The notes beneath the pieces are model-generated. The model was not told where the DNA came from. It searched no databases and worked only from the letters and a program-made list of their open reading frames with translations. From Pholiota molesta (Eukaryota; Basidiomycota; Agaricomycetes; Agaricales; Strophariaceae), in NCBI GenBank assembly GCA_014925825.1, contig JACGCK010000015.1, positions 248,001 to 312,000 on the forward strand: a stretch of DNA of 64,000 bases. Reading direction: 5' to 3'. Below, piece by piece: positions 35,152 through 46,658 of this stretch (position 1 is its first letter; the number at the start of each line of letters is the position of its first letter). A program made the translations under genes and the position numbers.

Positions 35152-38107
35152 ATGCTTCACAGCTTTGTAGTCGCAAAGCTGCTACCACGTCTTCCTGCCT
35201 GGGTACCATACGCGCCCAGCCAGCATGTCGCCGCATCTCTTGTCACCAAGCCATTTCTTGCTCTTCATCTTCAATCCCGTCCTACAGAGGTCCTCGCCCA
35301 TCGAAACTCAAATCTCTTTGTTGTCACACGCGAGAAGCCCAGTTCTCCAGAAGCCAATTTTTTGTTTTGAACTCGGGCTCAATTTCGGACTCGGAAGTGA
35401 ATGGTAGCTCATTGACGGTGACACCTCCACTTCCATTTGAGGAGCCTCTCTATCTCTCGATTACTCCTCGCATACTTGCCGCCTTTCCTGACACCCAAGA
35501 ATACGGGCGCATCTCAAAAGCTGAGAGGTATCAACTGGATGAGGCCAGTGTTGACAAGTTTTTGAATGCGTTGAAGGAAGCTGGTCCGAGTGCCCCTATG
35601 CCTCGCATTACGGGAGGCGATGATGAGCCTTCCCCGGAGTGGGACACCTGGAGTGGAGAAACTCCTCATAGACATTATGTCCAGTTCTCTTTCGATCTGC
35701 TTCCGTTTGAAAAGCTTCCAAATGACTTCGAATCCTGTGTATTTGACGAGCTACCATTGCTGCGCCAGTATGTCATTTCTTCCTGATTTCTTCATGGTCT
35801 TGATCAATTGCTGACCCATATTAGATTGACTCTGGATTACACATGGGAAGGATGTGGGCTCATCATAGAATACATCGAGTCTATGCGAGAGGTGAAATGG
35901 ATGCCTTATCTTTTACAGGATGATAAGGCTCATCGCTCGTAGTTTCTACAGGACATGCCTCGCCGGGCCGCATCGGGCAGAATTTTGCGTCCGCTTAGGT
36001 TGCCATCCAGTGAAGATCGCTCCTCGGATCTGTTGGTGGGCGCTCTCCGACCATCTACTGCTCATCTACAATCGCTTCCCATTGTTCACGACGGAAATCC
36101 CAATGTTGATGAAGATAAATGTCCTGGGCAGACGATTTTCGGGACGATGTACCAGACCTTGAATTGTACATAGCGGAACCTACACCGGCAGTCATGGCCA
36201 AAGACATTGAAGTGATTTTGTTTGACTGCAATATCCTCATTGTAAGTGAGATGAACTTTTATTTAAATAGATCTGAAAGATTTTATAGGATCGGGATGGA
36301 CCGTTACAAGAAGCCCTCATTAAAATATTTCCTCCGTCGAAGCACCTGTTTTCAGTGAAGGAGCTGCTCGATCTATATGTGGAATACGAAACTCTTCACG
36401 CACAAGAGGGACAACCCGTATCGGCGATTGATGTAATACGTAGTGTTGCAAGATACATGGGAGTATCGCTGGAAGATTCTTCCATCGACAATATAGTAGA
36501 TACTTATGCTAAACCCCGTCTCTCCCAGAGGCACAACAAACGATACAAAACCTCATCGAAAACAATTACAAACCTATGGCTGTTCCTTCAACGATGTCCT
36601 TGGAAGCAGTCTTACCACTCAACGGTCTCTTGCTCGAGCTATTTGCCATCGCCGCACAGGACCCTCCGCTCTCCTGGGACACTGTCCTTTCATTTGCAAA
36701 CAATCCAACCCAATGATCCGTCCAGACCAGATCCTCGTCGTGACGTCCGATCTATACGGAATATGTGAACCCGCAAGTCAAGCTGGGCTTCAACTGCCTT
36801 TCTCAAAGTGCGGGTAGCCGGAGCGCCAAACTGTCGATCCCACGATCGTACCTACGTACACCTTGGCGGGCCTGGCGGACTTGTTGCCTTGTTGCGCGAT
36901 CCAGCATCTGTCCCTGCTCCGAGCGAGCCTGTGTCCGCGGTCGAACCTACCGTTTCGCATTCGCAATGCCTACCAGTGTACTTTCCTGCTAGGTGCCGGA
37001 TCTTTCGGTGTGTCACCATCTTGCCGTTGCTCTGACTGATCTTTCAACAGCCAACGTCTGGAATGGCATCCAAGTGCATACAGGCGCAGGGTAGCGATCA
37101 AGTTTGAGCTTATGAATCATCCCGACGATCCCCCAACGCTGCCATATGAGGCAGCGATCTATGCACAACTGGAAGGCATACAAGGTATTCCCCGGATACA
37201 TTGGTCCGGCCAGGATATGAACGCGAACGTATTGGTAATGGATAAGCTTGGTCCCAACCTCGAGCAGCTCCGGCACTTCTGTAGAATCGTTCGGGCTAAA
37301 ACTGTCCTGATGTTAGGCGAACAGATGGTCAGTGGTCGAATCCATATTTCGTTGATCTCAAATATTCATTATGTCACCTTTCATGTCGATGTCGTAGCTC
37401 TCAACGATTGAACAGGTGCATGGGAGGGGGTTATAGTTCGCGACATCAAGCCCGAGAACTTCGCGCTCGGGTTGATGGAAGAATATCAGCATTTGCACCT
37501 GTTCGATATGGGCCTTGCCAAGCTTTATCTTGACCCAGCACGGGCGAGCACATGCCATTCCGAGAAGGGCGTGGTGGGGTCGGCACACCGCGGTATATAA
37601 GTCACAACGTGCACTTCGGACTAGGCGCGTGTTTCCTCTGCGACCTCCAACGTTTTCGTTATCACTAATTAACTCCTGTTTGCAGAACCCAGCCGACGTG
37701 ATGACCTCGAAGCCATCGGCATCCTTTTGCTCTATCTATTGCATGGCCGGCTACCTTGGCAAGGCATCGTTGCCCCCGACATTCCCGCCAAGTTACGTCG
37801 GATTGGCGAGATGAAGCGGGGAAAGCCTTTCAAGGACCTCCTCGCGCAATCACCCGCCGTTTTCGTGTCGTTCTTCGATCATTGTCGAGCCCTTGAGTTC
37901 AAGGACAAGCCAGACTATGCCTATTTGAGGGGGCTTCTCAGAGGGGCAATGGAGGAGCATAAATGGGAGTACGATTGGGAGTATGATTGGTGGAAGCCGG
38001 GAGACCGGGGGACACTGCTCCCCGACGAATGTCAGCTCGATATGCGATTCGTGGAGCCTTTGAGTTTTACCCTGGATGGGCTGTATATAGACCTTCAAGG
38101 CCCATGA
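35152..38107 (+). pseudogene. Decayed copy of the HAD-like/CK1-like kinase gene
   Basis: The copy is colinear with 24376-27351, with the same ATG, intron positions and stop region. Single-base or small indels break the frame at several places: near 35360 (after SSPEANF), near 36126 (CCC reduced to CC before the ADDFRDDVP block), near 36530 (CTCCCC reduced to CTCCC), in the stretch 36680-36720, near 37090 in front of the VAIK motif (GTGTAGCG against GGTAGCG), and near 37535-37550. Domain words remain readable: DIEVILFDCNILI, VRDIKPENFALG, LFDMGLAKLYL and RRDDLEAIGIL. It cannot encode a full-length product as read. Several slips are in short homopolymers, so assembly error should be excluded. 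Confidence 0.85.
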
Positions 38108-38445
38108 CACTGTTTCTAAAGTCATTTTAGCATCTAAATTTTCCTTGATCTGAATTCCCCATCTTTGTTATTGCTTTGTAGCTATGTCACGCTTTTGCAA
38201 ACACAAATGAACCGGAATCTCACTATCGATATAAAAATAAATAGAAATTTGAGAAGAGTTAAATGGGCGACGGGGATGCCGCTCGCGCGCGGCGTCTGTC
38301 TTCCCATCGTACATCAACATATGCTTCACGCAGAGGCGGTGATGCGCAAATAGCCGTAATAGACGAGATCGCAACGTAACTTCTACAGTTATACCGTTTC
38401 ATTCCTCTCATCAGCTCCTGATCGCTCCAACTGCTTGCTATACTA

Positions 38446-40870
38446 TTACTTTATAATAAGTTTATATGCAGACTTGCTCTTGGCGAATTTGATTGATACG
38501 GGCCACGAAGTCGGAGAATTTCCCAGATAGTCCTTGACATCATCGTCGAGGGAGGGCCAGCACTTCGCAAACTCTCTGGTAAATATGTCAAAGACACGAT
38601 GATATATCTGGCCCTGGTCATCCAAATTCTATAAGTATAGTATTAGCGCGGAGTATATACGTGCGAATAATGTGTTGTGACATACCAGGTTCCGCAAATG
38701 TCCCAGAATATGAATGCAATTCATATCATTGACGGCTGCTATTTCCATGTTGTCGAAGGCGACGGTGAACTTCATGAATGCGCTTCGAAGTTGCTCTGAA
38801 TCCTTCGCCTTCCTAAGGAGGATACCAATTGCGCTTAACCGCGCGTATTCTTGCTCTCTTACCTGCGCAAATAATTGCAATGGCAGTGGAAAGTCAATCT
38901 TTGGAGGTGGCTTCTTGAGCAACATAGATAACAGCTTCGTCCTGTACCCATCGCGGTCTATATAATATTCGTCGGAGCGGCTTTTATCGCGGAGGAAATC
39001 AGGGAGTGAGGCGTGGAGGAATTCTATTTCGGGCTGAGGGTTTGTGCGGGCGCCAAATTTGATGATGGCTGTTAGGTCGCTAAAAGGACTTCTAGCTCAC
39101 CATCCGCCAGCTGAAATATGACTCAATAAATCGGATTCTGTAATTTTAGTGAGCATGACAAGTGCTAGAACATCAAGCACGGTGTCGAGGGCCTCGACCT
39201 GAGAGAATATATGCGATAGAGCGCATCCAGATGCGCGAATGGATTCAGTGAAGACGGATCTCGCAAGCGGATACCGCGGACGATGTCGAGTTGATGAGCC
39301 GGGTTGGGCGGGGGGATGATACGTAGTTGACCACAACGGACGCATAGATGAATTGACCGGAAGACTTGGCTAAAATCTCTTTCACCACTGCCAGCGGCGG
39401 CCAGTATTCGGGGAGTAGATGTCGCCGCAGATGAGTTTCCTTGATTCCATGAATTTATCATTGAGAAAACGTCGAATGTCGTCTGATGCGTTAATCTCAT
39501 CCAATGGTAGCGTACACACGAGAGAAGCTACTGTTTTTGCCCGAAAGCCATCTCGATCTGAGGCTCTCGACGGCTGGCTATGAGGAATACGACGGGAATG
39601 TTCTTGCCATTCGAGATATTCCCAGCACCTCGATCAAGTTGAATTGATACACACGATCATCACATTCATCGAGGCCATCAATTAATATCACAAATAGCCT
39701 CTGCAAATGCGTCGGAAGGGCCAGGAGCGGCTGGACGATGAGTTGGTCCAGTTGAGACTGAAGAGATTGGCTGAACACAAGAGGGTACGCTCGATGATAG
39801 ACAAGATTTCTTCCTCTGTCTGTGGAATAGTCTGGATCAGCTGGTAGACGAGTGTGGCAATCAAGGGCGCCATAGTGTTTCGAGTGCCGTCTGACCGAGA
39901 GAAGAAGAAGCTAGCGATGGCGATAGCGGCCTGGATGCATCCTCAGCGATCGACTGCATGATGGCGGATTTGCCTGCGCCCGCAGCGCCATTCAGCCACA
40001 GCAGCCAGTCCTCGCGATGTTCGGATTGAACGATCCAGTTGTAGATCCTCTGCATAACTGCTGTGCGGGTATCTGGGTGACATCTGGGAGGGTAGACACG
40101 CTGCGCAGAATTATGGAAGGCAGCAGCAGCGACGCGCTGCTGTAAATGTTTGAGTCCATCTGAAGTTATGGTACTTATGATCAGTACACGGGCCCAATTT
40201 TTTTCAGAGTCCACATACGTCTGGTACTTTTCACGGCATTATTTTGCACAAAATGACCCCCATATATCGCTGAGTTTGTGAAGCCATTGAACATTGTCAG
40301 CGTCGCTTGATCCGATCTCAGAGGCACTTCTCTCTAAAATATTGTTTAGGAATGCTGCACGTCTCTAGCCGCATTCGGACTCACATCAATGTCGGTGTTG
40401 CTGGTAGCTGAATAAGACGGAGGTGGTGGTTGGGCTGCGTGATTTCCTGGATAAGTGCCGTTGCTCCTCTCGCGTACTTCGGACTCACGACGATATTCTC
40501 TTGGACAGCCTCTATGCTCGCCGCCTTCTTCCCATAGGTTTTCTTCATCCGATCCAAATGCAGCCGCTATGTATGTGTCAATAACGACACATTTTTTGTA
40601 TTCTTCGGACCCACCTCTGCACTTGTTACCCCCACTCCGTCCAAATCCATCGCAACGTCTGAGTCTGGCACAATCTGAGTGCTTGGAGCCTCGATCTGTG
40701 GTAGTTGGGCATCAATGAATACGCGCCCATGAACTGCATTTCGTACGAACCGGACTCACAGGCGCACCATTGTCGAGTGACGATGTCCGTATCTGCTGCC
40801 CGTGAGGATGTTTCTTCCGCAATATAGACTTGATGAATAAAATTACCAGTGCGCATGATATAACAAACGA
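38446..40870 (-). pseudogene. NACHT NTPase gene, frameshifted
   Basis: Read on the minus strand from about 40870, small exons separated by GTGAGTCCG-like donors give SLDNGAP, IEAPSTQIVPDSDVAMDLDG, KKAASIEAVQENIV and, near 40294, MFNGFTNSAIYGGHF. The last is the typical start of Agaricomycete NACHT proteins. After an intron comes HLQQRVAAAAFHNSAQRVYP, PDTRTAVMQRIYNWI, and Walker A GAAGAGKS (about 39995-39970). The frame then slips near 39935 (between QSIAE and IQAAIAIASFFF), near 39785 (before SQSLQSQLDQL), and near 39625 (before NGKNIPVVFLIASRREP). Walker B ILIDGLDECDD is present. A C-terminal part with EVLHASLPDFLRD and PSLDDDVKDYLG ends near 38446. It differs from the NACHT-ankyrin genes: no ankyrin repeats. 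Confidence 0.7.
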
Positions 40871-43800
40871 AAGACACCCATGGAATGGGAAATACGGGCA
40901 CTGGTTGGAGTTGTAGGTCAGAGAGAGGTTATATCAAGACCCAACGTACGCCTGCAATATGGTGCGGACGCCGCATGGCCTTTCCATTACCGTGAGGAAG
41001 CTGCGATCACTGGAAATGACAGTGACTGAAAATAGCGCCCAGCATCTCAGGCTGTTCAGGACAGTTGGGCCTGATTATAGTGAAACGATATGGTCATTTT
41101 TGTGCACAAGAATGTACCGGACACCATACATTTCCTTGATATTCAAGTAATAACAGAGACAAAAATTAGCTCGAGCTACTCGCGGGTGAATCTAGATAAA
41201 TAGGGTGAGAAGAAGGATGAGAAAAGTAGGAGAAACCGCACTCGATGACGATAGAGCGGGTTGGAGTCCAATGTGCAAGAAAATCATCACCGTTACAACA
41301 CGAAGGTCTCGCACTGCCGGCACTGCAGCGTTTTAACGCGCCGCGATCCGCCGGCGATAACTTCCTGACAGAACGCAGTTCCTGTACGCGACATGTATCA
41401 TAAATGAGAGCCAATATTCACCCAGCACCAGAAGCTCGACAACACAATATGGAGCTATACATGAGGCTGGCTTGCGCACCGTTAAAAGCTCACGGCGACC
41501 GCCGAGCACCATGACTATCTGTCCACAGTGTATTGTCGACGCCGGCGCCGGGGAAGTCCACTTCGCGACACGGCGGAGCGCCATACATAGTCCGAGCATC
41601 TGACACTTCGAAACCGGAAGACCAGAAGGCGAGTTGTGACGAATTCCAGCTCTAGGTGGGATTAACGCGTTTAGGTTGAGGCCGATATAGCCAGTGTTCA
41701 CTCGGCGTAGCTCCACTGCAGAGCCAAGAAACACGAAAGTAAAACGCAGCGCAAAGAAAACAGTATCCTATCCACCCCAAACTCACACCGCCCGCGCGTC
41801 CCAGAGTATCCACACCCATCCGTGTTCTCGGCGTCTCCATCCCACAAAACGGTAAAACGGTGGTGAATCAAACCATACTTTATAAATAGCACGAGGTCAG
41901 ACGCCCTCCCATTTTTCCTTTCCTCCGCGGCGTTTGCGAGTAGGGACGATGCGTAACATATCCGGGTATCGGCTACAAGATGCCAACCACGACGGACGTC
42001 GTGCGCCGCTTGGGGCTGCAGATCCCGTACATAATTGGCTGCTGCCGCCTGGGCGGTTTGGTCCGCTGAGGTATGATGGCGATACTCGAGGTTGAAATAT
42101 ATCAGAGACTGGGGCAGACCCGGAAGGCGCTGTATCGGAGATGCGGGAGGGGGACGAGCGAAGATGGGGAGAAGGGCACGTCTTCAAGGGTTTCCTTGAG
42201 CTATTTTTCGGATGCAGAATCTACACTAGTAGATTAGAGGCAGCGTGCATGTTTGCTCCCAGGCCACTTTCCAGGGGCGGAGGATCGACAGCGCGGAGAG
42301 ACATGGGATCGCCGTCATAGATTTGGACACAAGTTCGTCCAAAATCCCGTATCCCAGATGTATCAAGCAATGCAAGGGCCCCCCACGCATATACACGAAT
42401 ATATCATCCCATTACCGCCTTCCGATCCATCTGACGTTAGGACGGCAGAGCAAAGACCACGCAAGAGGATCTGCATTACACTCAGAAGCTCGGAAAAGTA
42501 CATAGCCATTCAGATCAGCCGATCCAGATCCAGAAGGGGAATGGGGAGCGGTCGGCGCAGGGGCGGGAAGAAGCCTCTGAGTCCATAGGCGTGCAAGGGA
42601 TCGACGGCCAGGCCAGAAAAGAAAAAGACACGGAGTGGGAAATGATCCCCTCTGGAATTAGATTCCCAGCGCCTTCCGACGTAAGGCGAGGGTAATGCGG
42701 TCTCATGACCATACTTAGTGTCTGCCACTGGAAGTGCCAGGCTATGATGAAGAGCGAGAGAGAGAGAGAGAGAACGGTACACGCACCTGAGTGTCTGCGA
42801 GCCCCCCGCGGGGGCTGACGCACACGCACAGTCTCCTCCCCGCGGGGGGAAAGCCCCCTCCGCCACTCCCCACCGCCAACTCTGAGCCAGCTGCGTCTTC
42901 CATAGCGCACGACTTCTACACCCTTGACAGTAAGGTCCGCGTCTCACCCCAGCCCTAACGGAAACGCCGAGTAATTAAACGATGACTGCATCTGAACGTC
43001 CCGTGCATGGAACGGACATACACGAGCGAGCGCAGCCGCGCACCGTGCTATCCGAGCCGCTGCTGCTACAGCCACTTGTGCTTACCGCCAGCCGTCCCGT
43101 CTCCCCATCCATCCCAGCACCCACAGTGCACCCACACCGGATCCACCCACCACAGATCCCCATCCCCATCCCCATCCATCCCGCCTCCCACCTACGCGTC
43201 CGCGAATCCCCAGCACGCAGAGCACCTCGAGAGCACCCAAGCGCGAGCACAATAGATTAATCATTCACGAGCACCGCCGCTATCCACAACAGGAGCAGGG
43301 TCGCTCCCCGCGGGGCGACGGGGCCACACAGCGAGGGGATGGAGGGGGGAACGGGAGGGAACGCCGCGGATCTGGGGCTGGGGGTATTTAACTTGAAGGT
43401 GGCCTGGTCGTGCAGGCGATGGTGGCCCGGGTTTGAAATTGAACTTGGTGTGATGGTACTTTGGGCTTGCTTTGGGCTGGGACGCGGGGTCGGTTCGGTT
43501 TTTGGGTGCACAGGGGTGGGAGTGGTTCATGCACATGCGCAGGGTTGCGGCGGTGGGGGGGTAAAATCGAGATGGGTTGTAGGAGGTGCGATGTACTGGG
43601 TGGAAGTTGTATTTCGTGAAGGCGACAGTTGCGATTGTGGTTATGATTGACTTGGTGTGCGCAATTTCGTGTGCGCGCGTGCGCGCTCGCGAAATGATCC
43701 GTTTCACGTGATCAGAACAGGGGTTGCGGCTGGTCGCGGGCATCGGGCATATCCCGCGTTCTTCTTCTGCGCTATAGTATAAGTATACTTAACGGTCGCG

Positions 43801-43976
43801 TTCTAGCTCAGAGAATCAGAGATGGCCCCAATGAAGGTGCGAGTCTTTGATATTTTAATCTGTAAGCATGCGCAGAGATAGAAATAGGAGTTGCTGTGCT
43901 ATAGCCTAACTAAAGCTGAATGACGAGTGTTGGACGAGCGCGAGCGTGGAATTAGATGAATGCGTAGTAACACGTC
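40871..43976. other. Gene-poor, partly GC-rich, low-complexity stretches
   Basis: I find no supported gene. 42750-42775 has a GA dinucleotide run, and 43156-43182 has CCCATC repeats. Long frames at 42510-42950 and 42975-43743 overlap on both strands and have Pro/His/Arg low-complexity composition expected of GC-rich noncoding DNA. Confidence 0.4.
42754..42773. repeat. GA microsatellite
   Basis: A nearly pure run of about nine GA units. Confidence 0.8.
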
Positions 43977-44090
43977 GTGCTGCGCGCTGCGCGCCAAAAT
44001 GACACCATTTAGAGGTAGCTCGATTATGCGTGACTGCGGTGCGCATCTATTAGCATGTCGGTGTGCACTCCCCGCAGCGCGCAGCGCGCC
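43977..44090. repeat. Inverted GC-rich repeat pair, possible small MITE
   Basis: GTGCTGCGCGCTGCGCGCC (43977-43995) and CGCAGCGCGCAGCGCGCC (44073-44090) can pair over about 12-14 bases in inverted orientation and enclose 77 bp. The word GCGCGCCAA also follows both in direct orientation. It could be a miniature inverted-repeat element or a hairpin. No target-site duplication was clear. Confidence 0.35.
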
Positions 44091-44996
44091 AAGGTGGCGA
44101 TATTCGGGGGGAAGTCCCCAACGCGCACACGCACATACCGGATCAACGCTCTCTCAATCCCCGGCATAGAGTGGCATGGCTGTGCGGTTATTTTGAGGGC
44201 GGTTTTGGATCTTCGTCATGGAATAGTGGACGTCGGCGACTCAGAAGGCGAACATAGCGTCGCCGACGAATTGAGTGACGAGTCAGCGCAGCAAGATTTG
44301 CCATTCAATTGTAGGTATGATGGATGATGGATCCAACACATAGGTATCGTGGAATCGTCATGGAGCGAGGCATCTGTGGCATGTTATTGCGTGGGTGGAT
44401 GTCGCCGGATGGTGTGATGTTGGCGTAGTTTCCCAAATCTAACTGTGCTGTGCTTATAGTGCCACGGCGCTGTACTGCTTACTACTACACGGGCAACTAC
44501 ACTTTGGGGTGGATTACAGTTCTTGCGGCTGGACTTCGAGTCGCATGACTGCTATACCTGCATTCACCGCTACCGTTATAGTGTCCACTAAATTATATTC
44601 AATTCATGAGTGCATAGCAGTCCGAAGGCTGGAACGCGTTAAATTATGCCTGCTCGCCAGACCCTGTCTAGGAGGGAGCAGACGCGGTCTGGAGTAGAGC
44701 ATCTGCGAAGTTCGCGCCCATCAGAGTCGATTCGAAGCCCTGGGGCGAACCGGACTGGGGACGCTCGGCTGGGCATCTAAAAGTAACCTGCGCTTATTGC
44801 ATTCGAAGATGACGAGGTGACACTGGCGCGGAGATGCCGAGGCCGGAGGAAGTACTTACCAACCTAGGATGATGACGAATTAGGGAATGATTTGGGTTGT
44901 GCGAGGACATGCTCCCTGTTTCCACGCGTTTCCACCAGCCTCTATCGCCTCCTACCGTACGTGGCCCTCCGTCAGCCGCTATGCCTGCTCTGTCCC

Positions 44997-45003
44997 TATA
45001 TAA
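44997..45003 (+). promoter_or_regulatory. TATA box of the gene at 45114
   Basis: TCCCTATATAA lies 111-117 bp before the ATG. The same TCCCTATATAA is found 113-119 bp before the ATG of the paralogue at 58107, so both the motif and its spacing are conserved. Confidence 0.65.
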
Positions 45004-45113
45004 CCGCAGCCCCCATACGCCCTTCCCCCATTCCCTCGAATCGCCCGCTGCCACCTGCAAGCGCCGTAGCATCAGTCCTACCAGTAACAGCACCAGCACC
45101 CGTACAGCACGCC

Positions 45114-45884
45114 ATGTCGTCACCAATCGCCCGCCGCTCGCCCTCCCCCTCGGCTGCTTCATCTGTCTCGGGTTCATCCACATCCTCCTCCTCTTCGGGC
45201 TCATCCTCCCCGGCCCGCGGCCTCTACGTGCCCCTTCATAAACGCAGCGCGCCCTCCTCCACCACCAGCGTCAGTGCTACGAGCGAGTCCTCCTCCTCGC
45301 GCCCCTGCTCTCCTTCACGGCGCCGCACGCCCGGATCGCCCAGTACGTTCCCTCCCATCCCTCTTCCGCCCTAACCTCCCTCCCTAACCGCGCATTCCTC
45401 CATCGTAGAGATGGACGCCCCACACACCGCCGCCCACCCGCGCATCTACACCACGGGGTACCTGCTCTCCCTGCGCCCGTTCGCGACGGAGGGCCTGAAG
45501 GACACGATGCGCGCGGCGTGCCCGGAGGTCGTGATGAACCGCCGCATGCGGAAGAGCATCGAGTTCAACGAGCACCAGGCGCGGAGCGCGAGTAAACGTG
45601 AGCAATCGCAGCAACACCAGCAGCAGTCGCCGACGCTCCCGCCCTCTTTCACGCGCGCGCCCGTGCACGAAGCAGCGCTTGAAGACACTGCCATCTCAGG
45701 GACTGTGCCCCATCCCGCTGCAGCCACTGCTTCGCCCGCGCACGCCGCGACTGCGCCCCGCGTCACTCCCCGCCGGACGCGCCCCGCAGGTCGCGCCCCC
45801 GAGCGCAGGAGACAAGCGCTGCACCACGACACCTGGCACGGCCTGCGAAGCACGGGGACGCCCATGCCTTTGGTCTCCGTATGA
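45114..45884 (+). CDS. Small Ser-rich protein with candidate eIF4E-binding motif (copy C2)
   Basis: Two exons, 45114-45342 and 45409-45884, sum to 705 nt (234 aa) with phase closing. Parts in order: a Ser-rich N-terminus (poly-Ser at about 20-35); LYVPLHKRSAPSS at about 37-50; then IYTTGYLLSLRPFATE with Tyr90, Leu95 and Leu96 fitting YxxxxL plus hydrophobic; MRAACPEVVMNRRMRKSIEF; a Gln-rich linker; and a basic tail VTPRRTRPAGRAPERRRQAL with DTWHGLR. The YxxxxL motif is the contact site of eIF4E-binding proteins, so translation control is possible; this is inference, because short motifs occur by chance. What argues for it is that the motif and its flanks are the best conserved part of the three paralogues here. 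The protein looks largely disordered, with no membrane segment. Confidence 0.75.
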
Positions 45885-46658
45885 GCGCATTTCCCAGCCG
45901 CCCACCCATGGTCTCTCTGCTGAGATCGGGTGTTCTTGACGGCGGGCAAGGGAAGACGATGCGGAAGATGATGAAGACGGAAGCGCAGACGCAAATGTGG
46001 AAAAATGTGAAAGCATCAGCCATTCCCAGTTCTACGGTCTACCTACCTACTCTTTCCTCCCTCTCCGTTTGTTCCTCGCCCCTTCTGTGCGGCATGCGGC
46101 GGTGGTACCGTGTTCACTTCGGGGTTTGTTTGAGACTCGGGGTTTTGAGCCAGCGTCGATTTACGGATACCTTTGCCGCCGCGTTCAGGGGCGCCCCCAT
46201 GACGAGCAAGCGCAGTTGGCGTCCTGCTTTGTGTACATACTCGATCTTCTGGATTATTATACTCTTTCGCATTCGGACTCAGTACCAACATAATCTAGGA
46301 GATTGGACAATTGAAGGAGTGCTGCTCTATTTTTGAAGGCCCGTAGTTTGATTCGGATTGCATGTAGCATTCATTCTCTCTAAGGAATAGTACTAGTCCA
46401 TAAGTGAAATATATCTCGCCACAGCCTCTTACACACCTGCGCTGGTCTCGACTACCGATACCCCGAAACAGACAGGCGCGATGAAGAAAAGGCAACACAG
46501 GATGCCGATGCTAATTATACATATGTGCCATGAAATTTCTCTTCCACAGCCTTCTTGCCTGCTCACGTCAAGTCAACACGAGGCGACGTCGTGTTTCGCA
46601 CCACCTATGAACTTGATATCAAAGAATACCCGCCTTCTGCTCCTTTCGTTTGCTCAAC
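45885..46658. other. Intergenic, leader of NACHT-ankyrin copy B at right edge
   Basis: No supported gene. 46520-46658 matches the leader of copy A in inverted orientation. Confidence 0.45.

Noticed and set aside
42975..43743. Possible genes in GC-rich frames on both strands
   Set aside because: The composition follows CCCATC-type low-complexity DNA, frames overlap, and no domain is visible.
43790..43850. tRNA-like A box (TAGCTCAGAG) with a weak B box
   Set aside because: The distance is too short for a tRNA body, arms do not pair, and the B-box consensus is broken.
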